DNA from: Priapulus caudatus
Taxonomy: Eukaryota; Priapulida; Priapulimorpha; Priapulimorphida; Priapulidae
NCBI RefSeq assembly: GCF_000485595.1
Contig: NW_014577623.1
Coordinates: 152,670-172,744, forward strand
DNA length: 20,075 nucleotides
Reading direction: 5' to 3'
Shown here: piece after piece, positions 8,536 through 16,298 of the stretch
Layout: each line of letters opens with the position of its first letter
Numbering within the stretch: position 1 is the first letter of the stretch
Made by a program: the position numbers and the translations under genes
The notes under the pieces: generated by a model
Seen by the model: only the letters and a program-made list of their open reading frames with translations
Database searches by the model: none
What the model was told of the DNA's origin: nothing

Positions 8536-9980
8536 GAAGGTTTGCGTTTTGCCCCAGTGAATGAATATGCTCTGTATATACGAGAATGTACACTCCTGCT
8601 ATTATGTAGTTGCTGCTATGAAATGTTTGACGTTTGCTGTTAGATATGCGGTTCGTTGCTCGTGATTATATTTATACATACGTACACCGTATCGGTAATT
8701 TACCCGTCCACATCCAGCGGCTGCTGTCGTGGGATAGATAGTAAATCCAGGGTTTTTGCTAGATTATATTTTTACAGTGCAGAAGGATGGGTAAGGGAAG
8801 AGCGAGAGAGGGGGTGGGGAAGGTGGGTGGGAGAGGGTTAGAGGGCGCGTACGTTAGCGTGATTTACTATCTGCAAGGAAAAATATTACTTCGCTCGCCT
8901 AGACGTTTTCGTCACGCATTTCGCTTCGTTTGCATGCCTGCTTTCTCACAGGGTGCCGTGAATTAATGATGATAGGTTTCAGGTGCCGAGCTGTGCGTGT
9001 GTGCCGTCCAGTAATTGACCTGATCGCAGGAGGTGTGTACGTGTTAAGGCGTCGTGGTATCACACGACATAACGCGAGTTCACGTGAGATCACTCGAAAT
9101 CCCTCCAGCATAATCCGTCTCTCGACGCGCGTGACGTCGTCATGACGACTGCGCCGTTATTTTCAAAAATTTTCGCCACCGAATGGTTACAGCCGTCAGA
9201 GGGCGCTACCGCTGTGACCCGACATTAACGTGTGCCATCCGACGAAGCGATTCGATACGATACTAAACCATCCGAGAATTTCATCTCGCCGAATCTTATC
9301 TACGCAGAACGAATCCGTCGCAAAAAATAAATCCTCGCTGATTTCGTGAGCGTAGGCAGCGGAAGCCTTCGCAGCACGTGCTGTTAGACGGTGCCCAAGT
9401 CCTTCGACTGGCTCTGCGTCGCCGCTCAGGAACAACATGTCGTCAGTCTAGGCTGTTGATCTCGCTTCCGTGTATCCGTCCGTTGGGTTCATCGTTCGCA
9501 GGTTATGTATAATGAAGTTATTACTGGAATAATAAATGAAATCATTGTTGCATGCAATTCAGCGTGTTCGTACATGGATGTCTCTACCGTGCCCGCGAGC
9601 GCAAGGTTTACGAGGTAATTTTATTTAGTTTTAGTGTTTTTAGTATAAATTCAGGAGCATAAAACAAAAATTTGTTTTTTATTTGCATCAACATATATAT
9701 CAGAAGTAGATAATAGGGAAGGAGTGTGACTTCAATAAACAAGGGAAATTCGTCATTTACTAGCCTTAGAATACCTATGATTTCCTACGCGTAACTCAAC
9801 CAACTTGAGCTCAAATCGTACACAGTACATTCGCCTAGCATCGTGCGAAATCGTTTTCACGTATACACCCGCAATCCGGAGATACAGACTAAAACGTATG
9901 ACACGATTCTCCATTCTGTTGCCAGCAACCCGAATGTATAACCCGCCTAACTTGATACAATAGGCAGCGCATAAACAGAC
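8536..9980. other. No confident gene seen
   Basis: The stretch is mixed AT-rich sequence. A - strand frame from 9438 to 9196 is open for 80 codons with mixed composition (GDAEPVEGLGHRLTARAAK near its start), but I find no firm splice pairing and no family, so it is not called. Frames at 8899-9145 are open on both strands and therefore uninformative. Confidence 0.45.
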
Positions 9981-10082
9981 TCTTGCACACTCTTGTGCCC
10001 TCGGCGATGCGGTGTGGCTCACTGGGAGATTGGATCTGGAGCTGCTGCTGATTGCGGTGGGCGTGCGTGGGGGGCATACCAG
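9981..10082 (-). CDS. Candidate small exon with cassette-type acceptor
   Basis: On the - strand the acceptor GACCTATTTACAG resembles the acceptors of the 78-nt cassettes (TCTATTTACAG). The following 102 bases are open and could be phase 0-0 with donor GCAAGA|GTCTGT: LVCPPRTPTAISSSSRSNLP, then VSHTASPRAQECAR. Composition is more GC-rich and codon-like than its surroundings. The sequence is not homologous to the cassettes. A second frame through the same bases (MPPTHAHRNQQQLQIQ...) is also open, so the frame is not settled. It could be a unique exon of the same gene as the array. Confidence 0.28.
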
Positions 10083-10195
10083 CTGTAAATAGGTCAAAGA
10101 TTAGCTCGCCGAGTGTTGCGTCGATGTTGTTAAAAAAATTAAAATTAAAATTAATTAATTAAACATTAGGTATAGATCGGTACCCCATCCCCTGC

Positions 10196-10259
10196 GGGTT
10201 TTCGGACTAGTGGGCTTTCGGACTAGTTGGTTTTCGGACTAGTGGGCTTGAGGACTATT
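10196..10259. repeat. Four-copy 16-bp tandem repeat
   Basis: The units are GGGTTTTCGGACTAGT, GGGCTTTCGGACTAGT, TGGTTTTCGGACTAGT and GGGCTTGAGGACTATT, each exactly 16 bases. A separated degenerate fifth copy (GGGCCGTCGGACTAGC) follows at about 10268-10283. Confidence 0.9.
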
Positions 10260-10341
10260 GCAGTATTGGGCCGTCGGACTAGCGAGCTGTAACCACATAG
10301 GAGAGTTATAACAACCCGTCACGAGTTTCGCCCGTTCATGT

Positions 10342-10389
10342 CACTGATCTCTAACTATAATATAATCAGATTATATTATAGAGATCAGG
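10342..10389. repeat. Short palindromic element (CACTGATCTCTA end)
   Basis: Arms CTGATCTC...TATAATATAAT and ATTATATTATA...GAGATCAG pair around a CAG centre, with a 4-base TAAC bulge in the left arm. It begins CACTGATCTCTA, exactly like the 44-bp palindrome at 19903-19946. I find no clear target duplication here. Confidence 0.7.
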
Positions 10390-10552
10390 GGGTAGATTCA
10401 TCAAGCTGCGTACGCAAAATATTTTGCGTAAATCTTGTGTACGCAATCGACGTTGCTTAGTTGCGATTCATCAACACAGCTATTTAGATCAACAAATTAA
10501 TGAATAAATAAATAAATGAATAAATAATATACTAATAAATAAATGTCCGCAC

Positions 10553-10630
10553 CGTTTCTGGAGCAGGGTTATCTATAAATGCTCTCTCTCGTGTTGTTGG
10601 CTGTTCATTTCGTGGAGTTCTAGAATCAAA
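10553..10630 (-). CDS. Exon cassette U1 (26 codons)
   Basis: Left-most intact member of the tandem array, read right to left on the - strand. The acceptor GTCTATTTACAG precedes 10630 and the donor GAAACG|GTGCGG follows 10553. The exon is exactly 78 nt, phase 0-0: FDSRTPRNEQPTTRERAF and then IDNPAPET. The module is charged, proline-containing and lacks cysteine, so it is probably a disordered or extended repeat rather than a folded domain. I do not recognise the family. The amino-acid sequence is identical to that of the distant copy at 16145-16222. What the array is spliced to is not shown by the sequence. Confidence 0.55.
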
Positions 10631-10743
10631 CTGTAAATAGACAAAACATGATTTTTTTAATAAAAAATTTAGTATAAATCTAAAACTCGACACGAAAAAA
10701 TAAATGTTTAAATCATTTATATAATTATAAAATATGCCTGCAC

Positions 10744-10814
10744 GGTATCTGGAGCAGGATTATCTATAAATGCTCTCTCTCAGGTTGTTCATTTAGTAGA
10801 GTTCCAACATTAAA
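10744..10814 (-). pseudogene. Exon cassette U2, broken by a 7-base deletion
   Basis: This unit aligns to U1 throughout and retains an acceptor-like TATAATTACAG and a donor-position GT, but it is 71 rather than 78 bases. The segment coding for PTTR is shortened, which shifts frame and brings in a TAG within the exon. If included, it would truncate the product; it is more likely skipped or dead. Confidence 0.6.
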
Positions 10815-10919
10815 CTGTAATTATAGACAAAATCAGGATTTTTTATAAAAGTGACGATATAAAACTTGAGTAGAAAATAAAAAATAAATAATAATATACT
10901 AATAAATAAATTCCCACAC

Positions 10920-10997
10920 CGTTTCACGATTAGTGTTATCTATAAAATCTCTCCCTCGTGTTGTTGGCTGTTCATTTTGTGGAGTTCTGGTATCAAA
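10920..10997 (-). CDS. Exon cassette U3 (26 codons)
   Basis: The acceptor GTCTATTTACAG precedes 10997 and GAAACG|GTGTGG follows 10920. The 78 nt are open, phase 0-0: FDTRTPQNEQPTTRGRDF, then IDNTNRET. Changes from U1 are mostly outside the NEQPTTR core. Confidence 0.5.
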
Positions 10998-11254
10998 CTG
11001 TAAATAGACATAAAAACACCATTGTAATCAAATGAATTACGTAAAATTAAACAAGGTGCTCACTTTCACACAGTGCAGTAGCATTGAAAGTGCGTACTAT
11101 ATCTGGGGTATTCCGATCTTGTAGAATATTGGGACCGAGTTTTTTAATCAAACAGCAAACAAAAACGAAAAACAAACATTTTGGGTTTAACAATATGCAG
11201 TTGTAAAATATGAATATGTTGTACTCTTGTACGTCATCATCGTTATTGCCTCAC

Positions 11255-11332
11255 CGTTCTTGGTGTGCTGTCTATAACGTCTCGATCTCGTGTCGTTGGT
11301 GGCGTGTTCCGAGGTGGATTTCTAAAATTGAA
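11255..11332 (-). CDS. Exon cassette U4, diverged member (26 codons)
   Basis: The acceptor TCTAATTGCAG precedes 11332 and AGAACG|GTGAGG follows 11255. The 78 nt are open, phase 0-0: FNFRNPPRNTPPTTRDRDVI, then DSTPRT. Its nucleotide sequence is much closer to the solitary member at 7047-7121 than to its array neighbours, yet length, phase and the PTTR[DE]R core agree. The core codons differ from U1 mainly at synonymous positions (ACA/ACG, AGA/CGA). Confidence 0.52.
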
Positions 11333-11449
11333 CTGCAATTAGACAAATGACAGCATTAATTACATATGTGATACTGTGTAAAATGAAATAATTAATAAAA
11401 ATGATGATTATGGAGATAGTGGTAATAATAATGGTAATCATAATAATAA

Positions 11450-11489
11450 CAGGAGTAGATAATAGAAGATCTTCTATTATCTACTCCTG
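11450..11489. repeat. Perfect 40-bp palindrome
   Basis: The left half is CAGGAGTAGATAATAGAAGA and the right half is its exact reverse complement, with no spacer. It is flanked on both sides by ATAATAA (7 bases), but the surroundings are AAT-rich, so that match may be chance. It lies in the array intron between U5 and U4. Confidence 0.9.
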
Positions 11490-11538
11490 ATAATAACAAT
11501 ATTATAATTGTTGTACACTTATAAATAAATTCCCGCAC

Positions 11539-11616
11539 CGTTTCTGGAGCAGGGTTATTTATAAATTCTCTCTCTCGGGTTGTTGGCTGTTCATTTAGCA
11601 GAGTTCTAAAATCAGT
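11539..11616 (-). CDS. Exon cassette U5 (26 codons)
   Basis: The acceptor ATCTATTTGCAG precedes 11616 and GAAACG|GTGCGG follows 11539. The 78 nt are open, phase 0-0: TDFRTLLNEQPTTRERE, then FINNPAPET. With U6-U8 it forms a recent subgroup at 174-183-bp spacing that shares intron sequence as well (AATAAATAAAT... and GCATTCTAC... segments). Confidence 0.55.
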
Positions 11617-11721
11617 CTGCAAATAGATATGAAGAAACAATTTTATTAGTAAAAAAAAATGTAGAATGCAATAAAAAACAAATAAATAAATAGTAATATA
11701 CTAATAAATAAATGTCCGCAC

Positions 11722-11799
11722 CGTTTCTGGAGCAGGGTTATTTATAAATTCTTTCTCTCGTGGTGTAGGCTGTTCATTTCGTAGAGTTCTAAAATCAGT
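11722..11799 (-). CDS. Exon cassette U6 (26 codons)
   Basis: The acceptor ATCTATTTGCAG precedes 11799 and GAAACG|GTGCGG follows 11722. The 78 nt are open, phase 0-0: TDFRTLRNEQPTPREKE, then FINNPAPET. It differs from U5 by a few substitutions without frame damage. Confidence 0.55.
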
Positions 11800-11895
11800 C
11801 TGCAAATAGATATGAAGAAAATTTTATTAGTGAAAAATGTGTAGAATGCAATAAAAATCAAATAAATAGTAATACTAATAAATAAATTCCCGCAC

Positions 11896-11973
11896 CGTTT
11901 CTGGAGCAGGGTTATTTATAAATTGTCTCTCTCGGGTTGTTGGCTGTTCATTTTGCAGAGTTCTAAAATCAGA
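11896..11973 (-). CDS. Exon cassette U7 (26 codons)
   Basis: The acceptor GTCTATTTACAG precedes 11973 and GAAACG|GTGCGG follows 11896. The 78 nt are open, phase 0-0: SDFRTLQNEQPTTRERQ, then FINNPAPET. Confidence 0.55.
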
Positions 11974-12077
11974 CTGTAAATAGACACGAAGACATGATTT
12001 TATTAGCGAAACATGCGTAAAATGCAATAAAAAACAAATAAATAAATAGTAATATACTAATAAATAAATGTCCGCAC

Positions 12078-12155
12078 CGTTTCTGGAGCAGGGTTATTTA
12101 TAAATGCTCTATCTCGTGTTGTTGGCTGTTCATTTCGCAGAGTTCTAAAATCAGT
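12078..12155 (-). CDS. Exon cassette U8 (26 codons)
   Basis: Right-most (transcriptionally first) member of the tandem array. The acceptor ATCTATTTGCAG precedes 12155 and GAAACG|GTGCGG follows 12078. The 78 nt are open, phase 0-0: TDFRTLRNEQPTTRDRA, then FINNPAPET. Upstream on the - strand the homology stops near 12219, exactly where the 98-bp dispersed repeat begins. Confidence 0.55.
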
Positions 12156-12219
12156 CTGCAAATAGATATGAAGAAACAATGTTATTAGGGAAAAATATGT
12201 AGAATGCAATAAAAAACAA

Positions 12220-12317
12220 TTTTTTCTCATTACCGTGCACTGTTAAGAATAGGTCCATTCACTGTGAATTTACACGGATAGTGCATGAGGGAAAATATTG
12301 AGATAGAGATCGAGAGG
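12220..12317 (+). repeat. 98-bp dispersed repeat, copy 2
   Basis: Same orientation as, and by eye identical to, 2654-2751. Its left edge coincides with the right edge of the cassette-array homology, and its right edge runs into a purine-rich GGGAAAGAGGGAGG tract. Confidence 0.9.
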
Positions 12318-12956
12318 AAGGGGAAAGAGGGAGGGAGATGGCGAAGAGAGAAGCATGGGGAGGAACAGAGAGGGGAGAGAGAGGAACGGGGGAAGAAAGG
12401 CAAGAAATGGTAGTAGAGGAAGAGGAAGGCGTGCTAAATAGATAGAGAAAAAAGAGTGAGAGAGAGAAAGAGAGAGCGAGGGTACGGAAATGGACAGACA
12501 GTTCAAATAAATTTACAAGGCAAAGTTGCCCAAAAATTAATCAAAAGCAAAGGCTGATACATATATATTCAGAAAGCCCTCCATATATTTCATAATATAT
12601 ATTCATAATATATTTTATATATATTTATATCTATCACATATTACAATTTTACCGCAGAATCCTAAAATGCAAATTCTTTGATATCATCGCCGCAGTTTTC
12701 TGTCTACATAATTTTCTAACTATATATACTATTTCGTATCAATTGGTGTCATATCAGCACAGCGTGGTCATCATCTCTATCGATCTTGTTAGCTCTCTAC
12801 TATATCCCGTAATTACCTCACCGTCTCGGGTCGTTTGGGCTGTGTGCACAGCGCCACCTAGTGCCAACTGTCGTTATAATCGAAAATTATAAAATAGCCA
12901 TTTTGCAGACTAAATCTGTTGCGAAAGTATCACGTATCGTGTCACGTATTCCCGTC
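12318..12956. other. Purine-rich and AT-rich sequence, no gene seen
   Basis: A GA/GGA-rich tract extends to about 12480, followed by AT-rich sequence with ATATATTT-type runs (12560-12640). A small block at 12827-12850, read on the - strand as CAG|CCCAAACGACCCGAGACG|GTGAGG, resembles the 3' edge of a cassette and its donor; I regard it as a decayed fragment. Confidence 0.5.
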
Positions 12957-13224
12957 CAGGGCCGTAGCCTGCGGGGGGGGCAAGGGGGCAGCTGCCCCCT
13001 TGATTTTGGAGCAAAATGTAAAAAATAAATTGTTCTACTAAAAGAGAATTGTCGTAGTCAGAATGAAGGCTGTACATGTACTCAAAAGTGCCTCAAAAGG
13101 CTCGAATACCGTCTCCTGCGATCTACATTCTCAAAAAGACCCCCACCTGTTTCTCACCCCCTCCTTGAAATCCTCGATCCGCCACTGCCCCCCCCCCTAG
13201 GAATTTGCTCAGCCTACGGCTCTG
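12957..13224. mobile_element. Composite hAT-like MITE
   Basis: Terminal inverted repeats are CAGGGCCGTAGCCTG on the left and CAGCCTACGGCTCTG on the right (two mismatches), each followed inwards by G/C-runs, as in the element at 2079-2292. The flanks share CCGTC (12952-12956 and 13225-13229), only five bases, so an 8-bp duplication is not evident. An internal ATCCTCGATCCGCCACTG ending at 13187 looks like the end of a different hAT-type MITE inserted near the right side. No ORF. Confidence 0.6.
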
Positions 13225-13580
13225 CCGTCGTTAGACTGTCGACATTCAGGGGGATATAAAGCAATATGAATGTAATACCGACGTAATCGGCACTCTATTA
13301 TAATCGGTGGTAAAGGTCTCACCAAAGCTGGTAAACATTGCAGCAAAATGCACCATACTCCAGACAGCCCATCAGACTGCGAGAAGCTAATCACTGCATT
13401 AATAACTTCATATATATTATATTTATACATATAATTATATATATATATATAGTTATATGTATATGGATATTATGTGGATATATAATGTGTACGGCACGTT
13501 TAATATTCACAAACATCGAGCCATAGTAGTATTTACACGGCGTTATTCCAGCAATATATAAAAAAAATAATCAAAAATCC
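13225..13580. other. AT-rich intergenic sequence, no gene seen
   Basis: The stretch contains a TATATA-rich tract at about 13410-13485. No frame here has splice or family support. It is the 3' flank of the cystine-knot gene on the - strand. Confidence 0.5.
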
Positions 13581-13586
13581 TTTATT
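13581..13586 (-). terminator. Polyadenylation signal AATAAA
   Basis: TTTATT on the + strand reads AATAAA on the - strand, about 125 bases after the TAA stop of the cystine-knot gene. The position is right for its 3' end; the hexamer alone is weak evidence in AT-rich DNA. Confidence 0.45.
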
Positions 13587-13710
13587 ATTCTCATTCATCT
13601 ACTTTCCATGACTGTCCGACAGCGGACGACCAATCGTAAATCTTTTCCACGGGGGAGGTTTTCTTACAATGTGCACAGAAAACGGTGACGTAGCCAGAAG
13701 CGCGGAGGAG

Positions 13711-13871
13711 TTAGTGATTGACGTAGGAATTCAGCGTCGAGTCTTTGAATAGCTGACAGCTGCACGCCGTGCGCAGTTCATACGGCTCGCGCTCCCACAG
13801 AGGGCACTCCGAGCTGCCGACGTTACGCAGAACTGGGATCGTCATCGTCTGCTGACTGCAGCCGCCGTGAT
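13711..13871 (-). CDS. PTTH/Trunk/noggin-like cystine-knot gene, terminal exon
   Basis: Last coding exon of a secreted cystine-knot protein. The - strand acceptor TTTTCAACGTTGCAG precedes 13871, and the exon carries two leading bases, 52 codons and TAA. It reads HGGCSQQTMTIPVLRN, SSECPLWEREPYELRTACSC and QLFKDSTLNSYVNH. The pattern C-x(7)-P-V-L-R, then C-P-L-W, then A-C-x-C close to the C-terminus is the end of cystine-knot ligands of the PTTH/Trunk/noggin group. The conserved W a dozen residues before ACxC and the short polar tail most resemble PTTH and Trunk, the insect ligands of the Torso receptor kinase. An IL-17-like ligand, which has a similar VLR...CxC ending, is the main alternative. 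An AATAAA follows 125 bases downstream. Confidence 0.65.
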
Positions 13872-14351
13872 CTGCAACGTTGAAAACCCGAAACGGCGTC
13901 GTTGTAGTAACAGCGGTAGTGTAGGGCATCGACAGGTCACGCCGTGGAGGCGTATTATTAGTAATGTCGACTCAACGTTATTTATTATAATGTCCCGTGG
14001 GGATGGGTACAGGAAAGCTAGCTACACTTATGGAGTCCTCGCGATGAGAATTAGGGAGAAACGCTTTAGACGTCTCAGCCTCATGGATGTTGTTGGTAAG
14101 GCTTGACAGAAATGAGCAAGTTTTGCGAGAGGGCATGTCTCACGAACGGACACAATGTCAGGTATATGCGGCACATCACGGCAGAATTGCAAGTTAAAAT
14201 TACTACCGTCGAGTTCAAAGACAAATGTGTGCAAAAGGTTCAATGTGTCAAAGTTGCAATCAATGTGAAAGTCGGAGTCGGGATGTTAAGGTCGAGGTGA
14301 AGGTCAATGTCAAGGTGAAGGTCAAGAGGTCAAGGTTGGAACTCCGCTTAC

Positions 14352-14528
14352 ACTGTCCGTCGATGTTCAGGCAGCCTCCGTCGCCGGCACAGACGTTCTC
14401 GTTCAAGAACTGCGGGAAGAAGTCGTCTGCGAGCACGGTCGTCGCGGCGCACGTGCTGCACATGTTCACCGTCCTCCTGCCGCTCGCCTGCTCGCCCCGG
14501 CGTGCGCAGCTGCGCGGGTAGCTCACGC
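14352..14528 (-). CDS. PTTH/Trunk/noggin-like cystine-knot gene, penultimate exon
   Basis: On the - strand the acceptor CTTCTTCTGGGTAG precedes 14528 and the donor GACAGT|GTAAGC follows 14352. Two leading bases complete a codon with the previous exon (GGC) and one trailing T joins the terminal exon (TAT), so both junctions are in phase. It encodes VSYPRSCARRGEQASGRR, then NMCSTCAATTVLADD, FFPQFLNENVC and AGDGGCLNIDGQ. Spacing from the first Cys of CSTC to NVC (22 residues, with a central FFPQFL in the place of the family's W/V-P-R-Y/F-V/I), then C-x(5)-C, is close to that in noggin and PTTH. Seven cysteines lie in this exon, consistent with an extracellular disulfide-linked fold. Confidence 0.68.
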
Positions 14529-14804
14529 CTACCCAGAAGAAGTAAGGAAAAAAACCAGTGATGAGACAAACGCACGACGAGCGACGTCATCTTACTACAA
14601 ACGAGCCTAATTATGGTGCGAGTGGCGGTGGTCACGTTTCAGGTGTCGATGGGGGAAGCGTCGTTTAGTCTGGTATGGTCACGGTGCAACATTGATGGAA
14701 TATATTTTTTAAAGATGGCAAAATTCAAACGTAAGCTTAACTATTTTTCCAAAGTCGTGAATGACATGCTGAATGGCATCGTGAATGTCGAGAAATCGTC
14801 GCAC

Positions 14805-14958
14805 CTTTTTCAAATGACATCGGATCAGTTATCGACTCTCCGCTCGTCTTTGAGCGGAGCACGCTCGAAGCCAGGAAGCTGTTCGCGCAGACCTGCTTCT
14901 GCAGGAAACGCTGCAGCAGCAGATTCGATACGACGCCGAACGGCACGCCCTCTGCTGC
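14805..14958 (-). CDS. Cystine-knot gene, pro-region exon
   Basis: On the - strand the acceptor AACTTGGTTTTCAG precedes 14958 and the donor TGAAAAAG|GTGCGA follows 14805. The exon starts in phase 0 and ends in phase 1, fitting both neighbours. It reads AAEGVPFGVVSNLLLQRFLQ, then KQVCANSFLASSVLRSKTSG and ESITDPMSFEK. It is helical-looking with one cysteine and no recognised domain; I interpret it as part of a propeptide upstream of the cystine knot. The support is splice-site quality plus phase agreement on both sides. Confidence 0.55.
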
Positions 14959-15309
14959 CTGAAAACCAAGTTAATATGAGCTAAACCAAAATAGATTGTA
15001 TGTGTGACCGATTACGTATGAGAAACGTGATGCTGCATCGAAGAACTAAAACGAATATAACCGTATGAGCCGTACAATTCCACAATGATTCGATCATGCG
15101 TACAGGGAAAGTGGATTAGTCTTTGCCCCAGTCAGCGCAAGACAAAGCTGATTTGATGAGCGAAAGAACTCCGAAATTGTGTAGAATGTGAAGTAATTTT
15201 TTTATATGCACGTGGGAAATAACACGAGCGTAATTAAATGGGTAACATGTGTACTATGTGTAACGCTACCGCAGCAGAAGTATACACTGTGGCCAGTTTG
15301 TTAGTGTAC

Positions 15310-15564
15310 CTCGTGGCTTCCGTAAGCATCCGGGAACTCGTTTGCTTCGGCTCCCGTCGCAGCAGCGAACGCGAGCACGCCCGGCCGCGTCAGCAGTGCC
15401 TCCATCTGTTGGCGAGTGAGGAACTGACATGAACGCCCAGATGGCGCTGTGCGCGTCTCGGGCGTTGCATCCTGCGATCGTCGCACATCGTCGGTGGATG
15501 GAATGCTTTGGGATCGTCCGCGGAACGTCAGCGCCCTGTCCTGCACCGTGGGTTTAACACCGAC
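15310..15564 (-). CDS. Cystine-knot gene, upstream pro-region exon
   Basis: On the - strand the acceptor TTTTCCCTGCATAG precedes 15564 and the donor CACGAG|GTACAC follows 15310. The 255 bases are open and phase 0-0 (85 codons), matching the following exon. It includes VGVKPTVQDRALTFRGRSQ, a polar segment, then GRSCQFLTRQQMEALLTRPG and an Ala-rich end. It has one cysteine and no known domain. The piece SCQFLTRQQMEALL has the C-x(n)-LL shape of short N-terminal segments in Trunk-type precursors, but that comparison is weak. No initiator or signal peptide is present, so at least one more upstream exon is required. Confidence 0.5.
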
Positions 15565-15954
15565 CTATGCAGGGAAAATGTAAAAGTCCAAGCTTATATA
15601 CATAATATATATGTATATATATAATTATAAGCCATTTCATGCTGTAGCCTGACAATTAGCATAGGGGCAGGGAATGTCGGGATACTGTGGCAGAAATGAA
15701 ATTTTGAGATTGGGTTTTGCAATGAACATCTCCTTTGGCAATGCCCCCATCTTTTTAAACGCATATAAGATAAGCTGAAAAACATCGTCTTGGGTGGCTA
15801 AGTGGTCGAGCCATCCGCACGCCATTGCTAGTAACAAATTGCTCGCCTTTACCAGGAAAGGTAACGTTTTTTTTACATATTGGCTTAAGTCTATTGTCTT
15901 CATGTGCTTTTTTACTGATTTAACTGTTGTTATAGATTATGTGAATTTCGGTAT

Positions 15955-16035
15955 TGTTTCCGGAGAAACGATTTCCCCAACTTGTCGATCTCGCGTCGTC
16001 GGTGAGACGTTTCTTGAGGGATCTCTAAAATTAAA
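15955..16035 (-). pseudogene. Exon cassette without a donor, upstream of the cystine-knot exons
   Basis: On the - strand the acceptor TCCATTTGTAG precedes 16035, then 27 open codons follow: FNFRDPSRNVSPTTRDRQVG, then EIVSPET. The PTTRDR core and SPET end match the family. At the donor position the sequence is ACA|ATACCG instead of ACG|GTGCGG, so normal splicing is lost. Read-through gives IPKFT and a stop, so it could alternatively act as a terminal exon. Confidence 0.4.
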
Positions 16036-16144
16036 CTACAAATGGACATAAAACATGATTATAATATTATGTAAGATGAACTAAGATCATTTAAAATGCA
16101 GACGGGAAACAATAACAAAACATCAGTAGATAGATTTCCCGCAC

Positions 16145-16222
16145 CGTTTCTGGAGCAGGGTTATCTATAAATGCTCTCTCTCGCGTTGTTGGCTGTTCAT
16201 TTCGTGGAGTTCTAGAATCAAA
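16145..16222 (-). CDS. Exon cassette U9, upstream of the cystine-knot exons
   Basis: The acceptor TGTATTTATTACAG precedes 16222 and GAAACG|GTGCGG follows 16145. The 78 nt are open, phase 0-0, and the protein matches U1 residue for residue (FDSRTPRNEQPTTRERAF, IDNPAPET) although U1 lies 5.6 kb away. It is on the same strand as the cystine-knot exons and in the phase needed to splice to the exon at 15564. It may be an optional exon of that gene, part of a separate overlapping transcript, or a dispersed copy. Confidence 0.45.
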
Positions 16223-16298
16223 CTGTAATAAATACACAAATTAATTTTTTTAATAAAAATTTAATAATCGAAATCTCAACAAATTAATGAATAATGCA

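Noticed and set aside
7967-8593. 208-codon Ser/Leu frame on the - strand and Glu/Arg frame on the + strand
   Set aside because: Products of the (GA)n microsatellite.
13711-15564. IL-17-type cytokine as first choice for the cystine-knot gene
   Set aside because: The VLR...CxC ending is similar, but the 22-residue first Cys spacing, the C-x(5)-C and the conserved W before ACxC fit PTTH/Trunk/noggin better; kept as an alternative.
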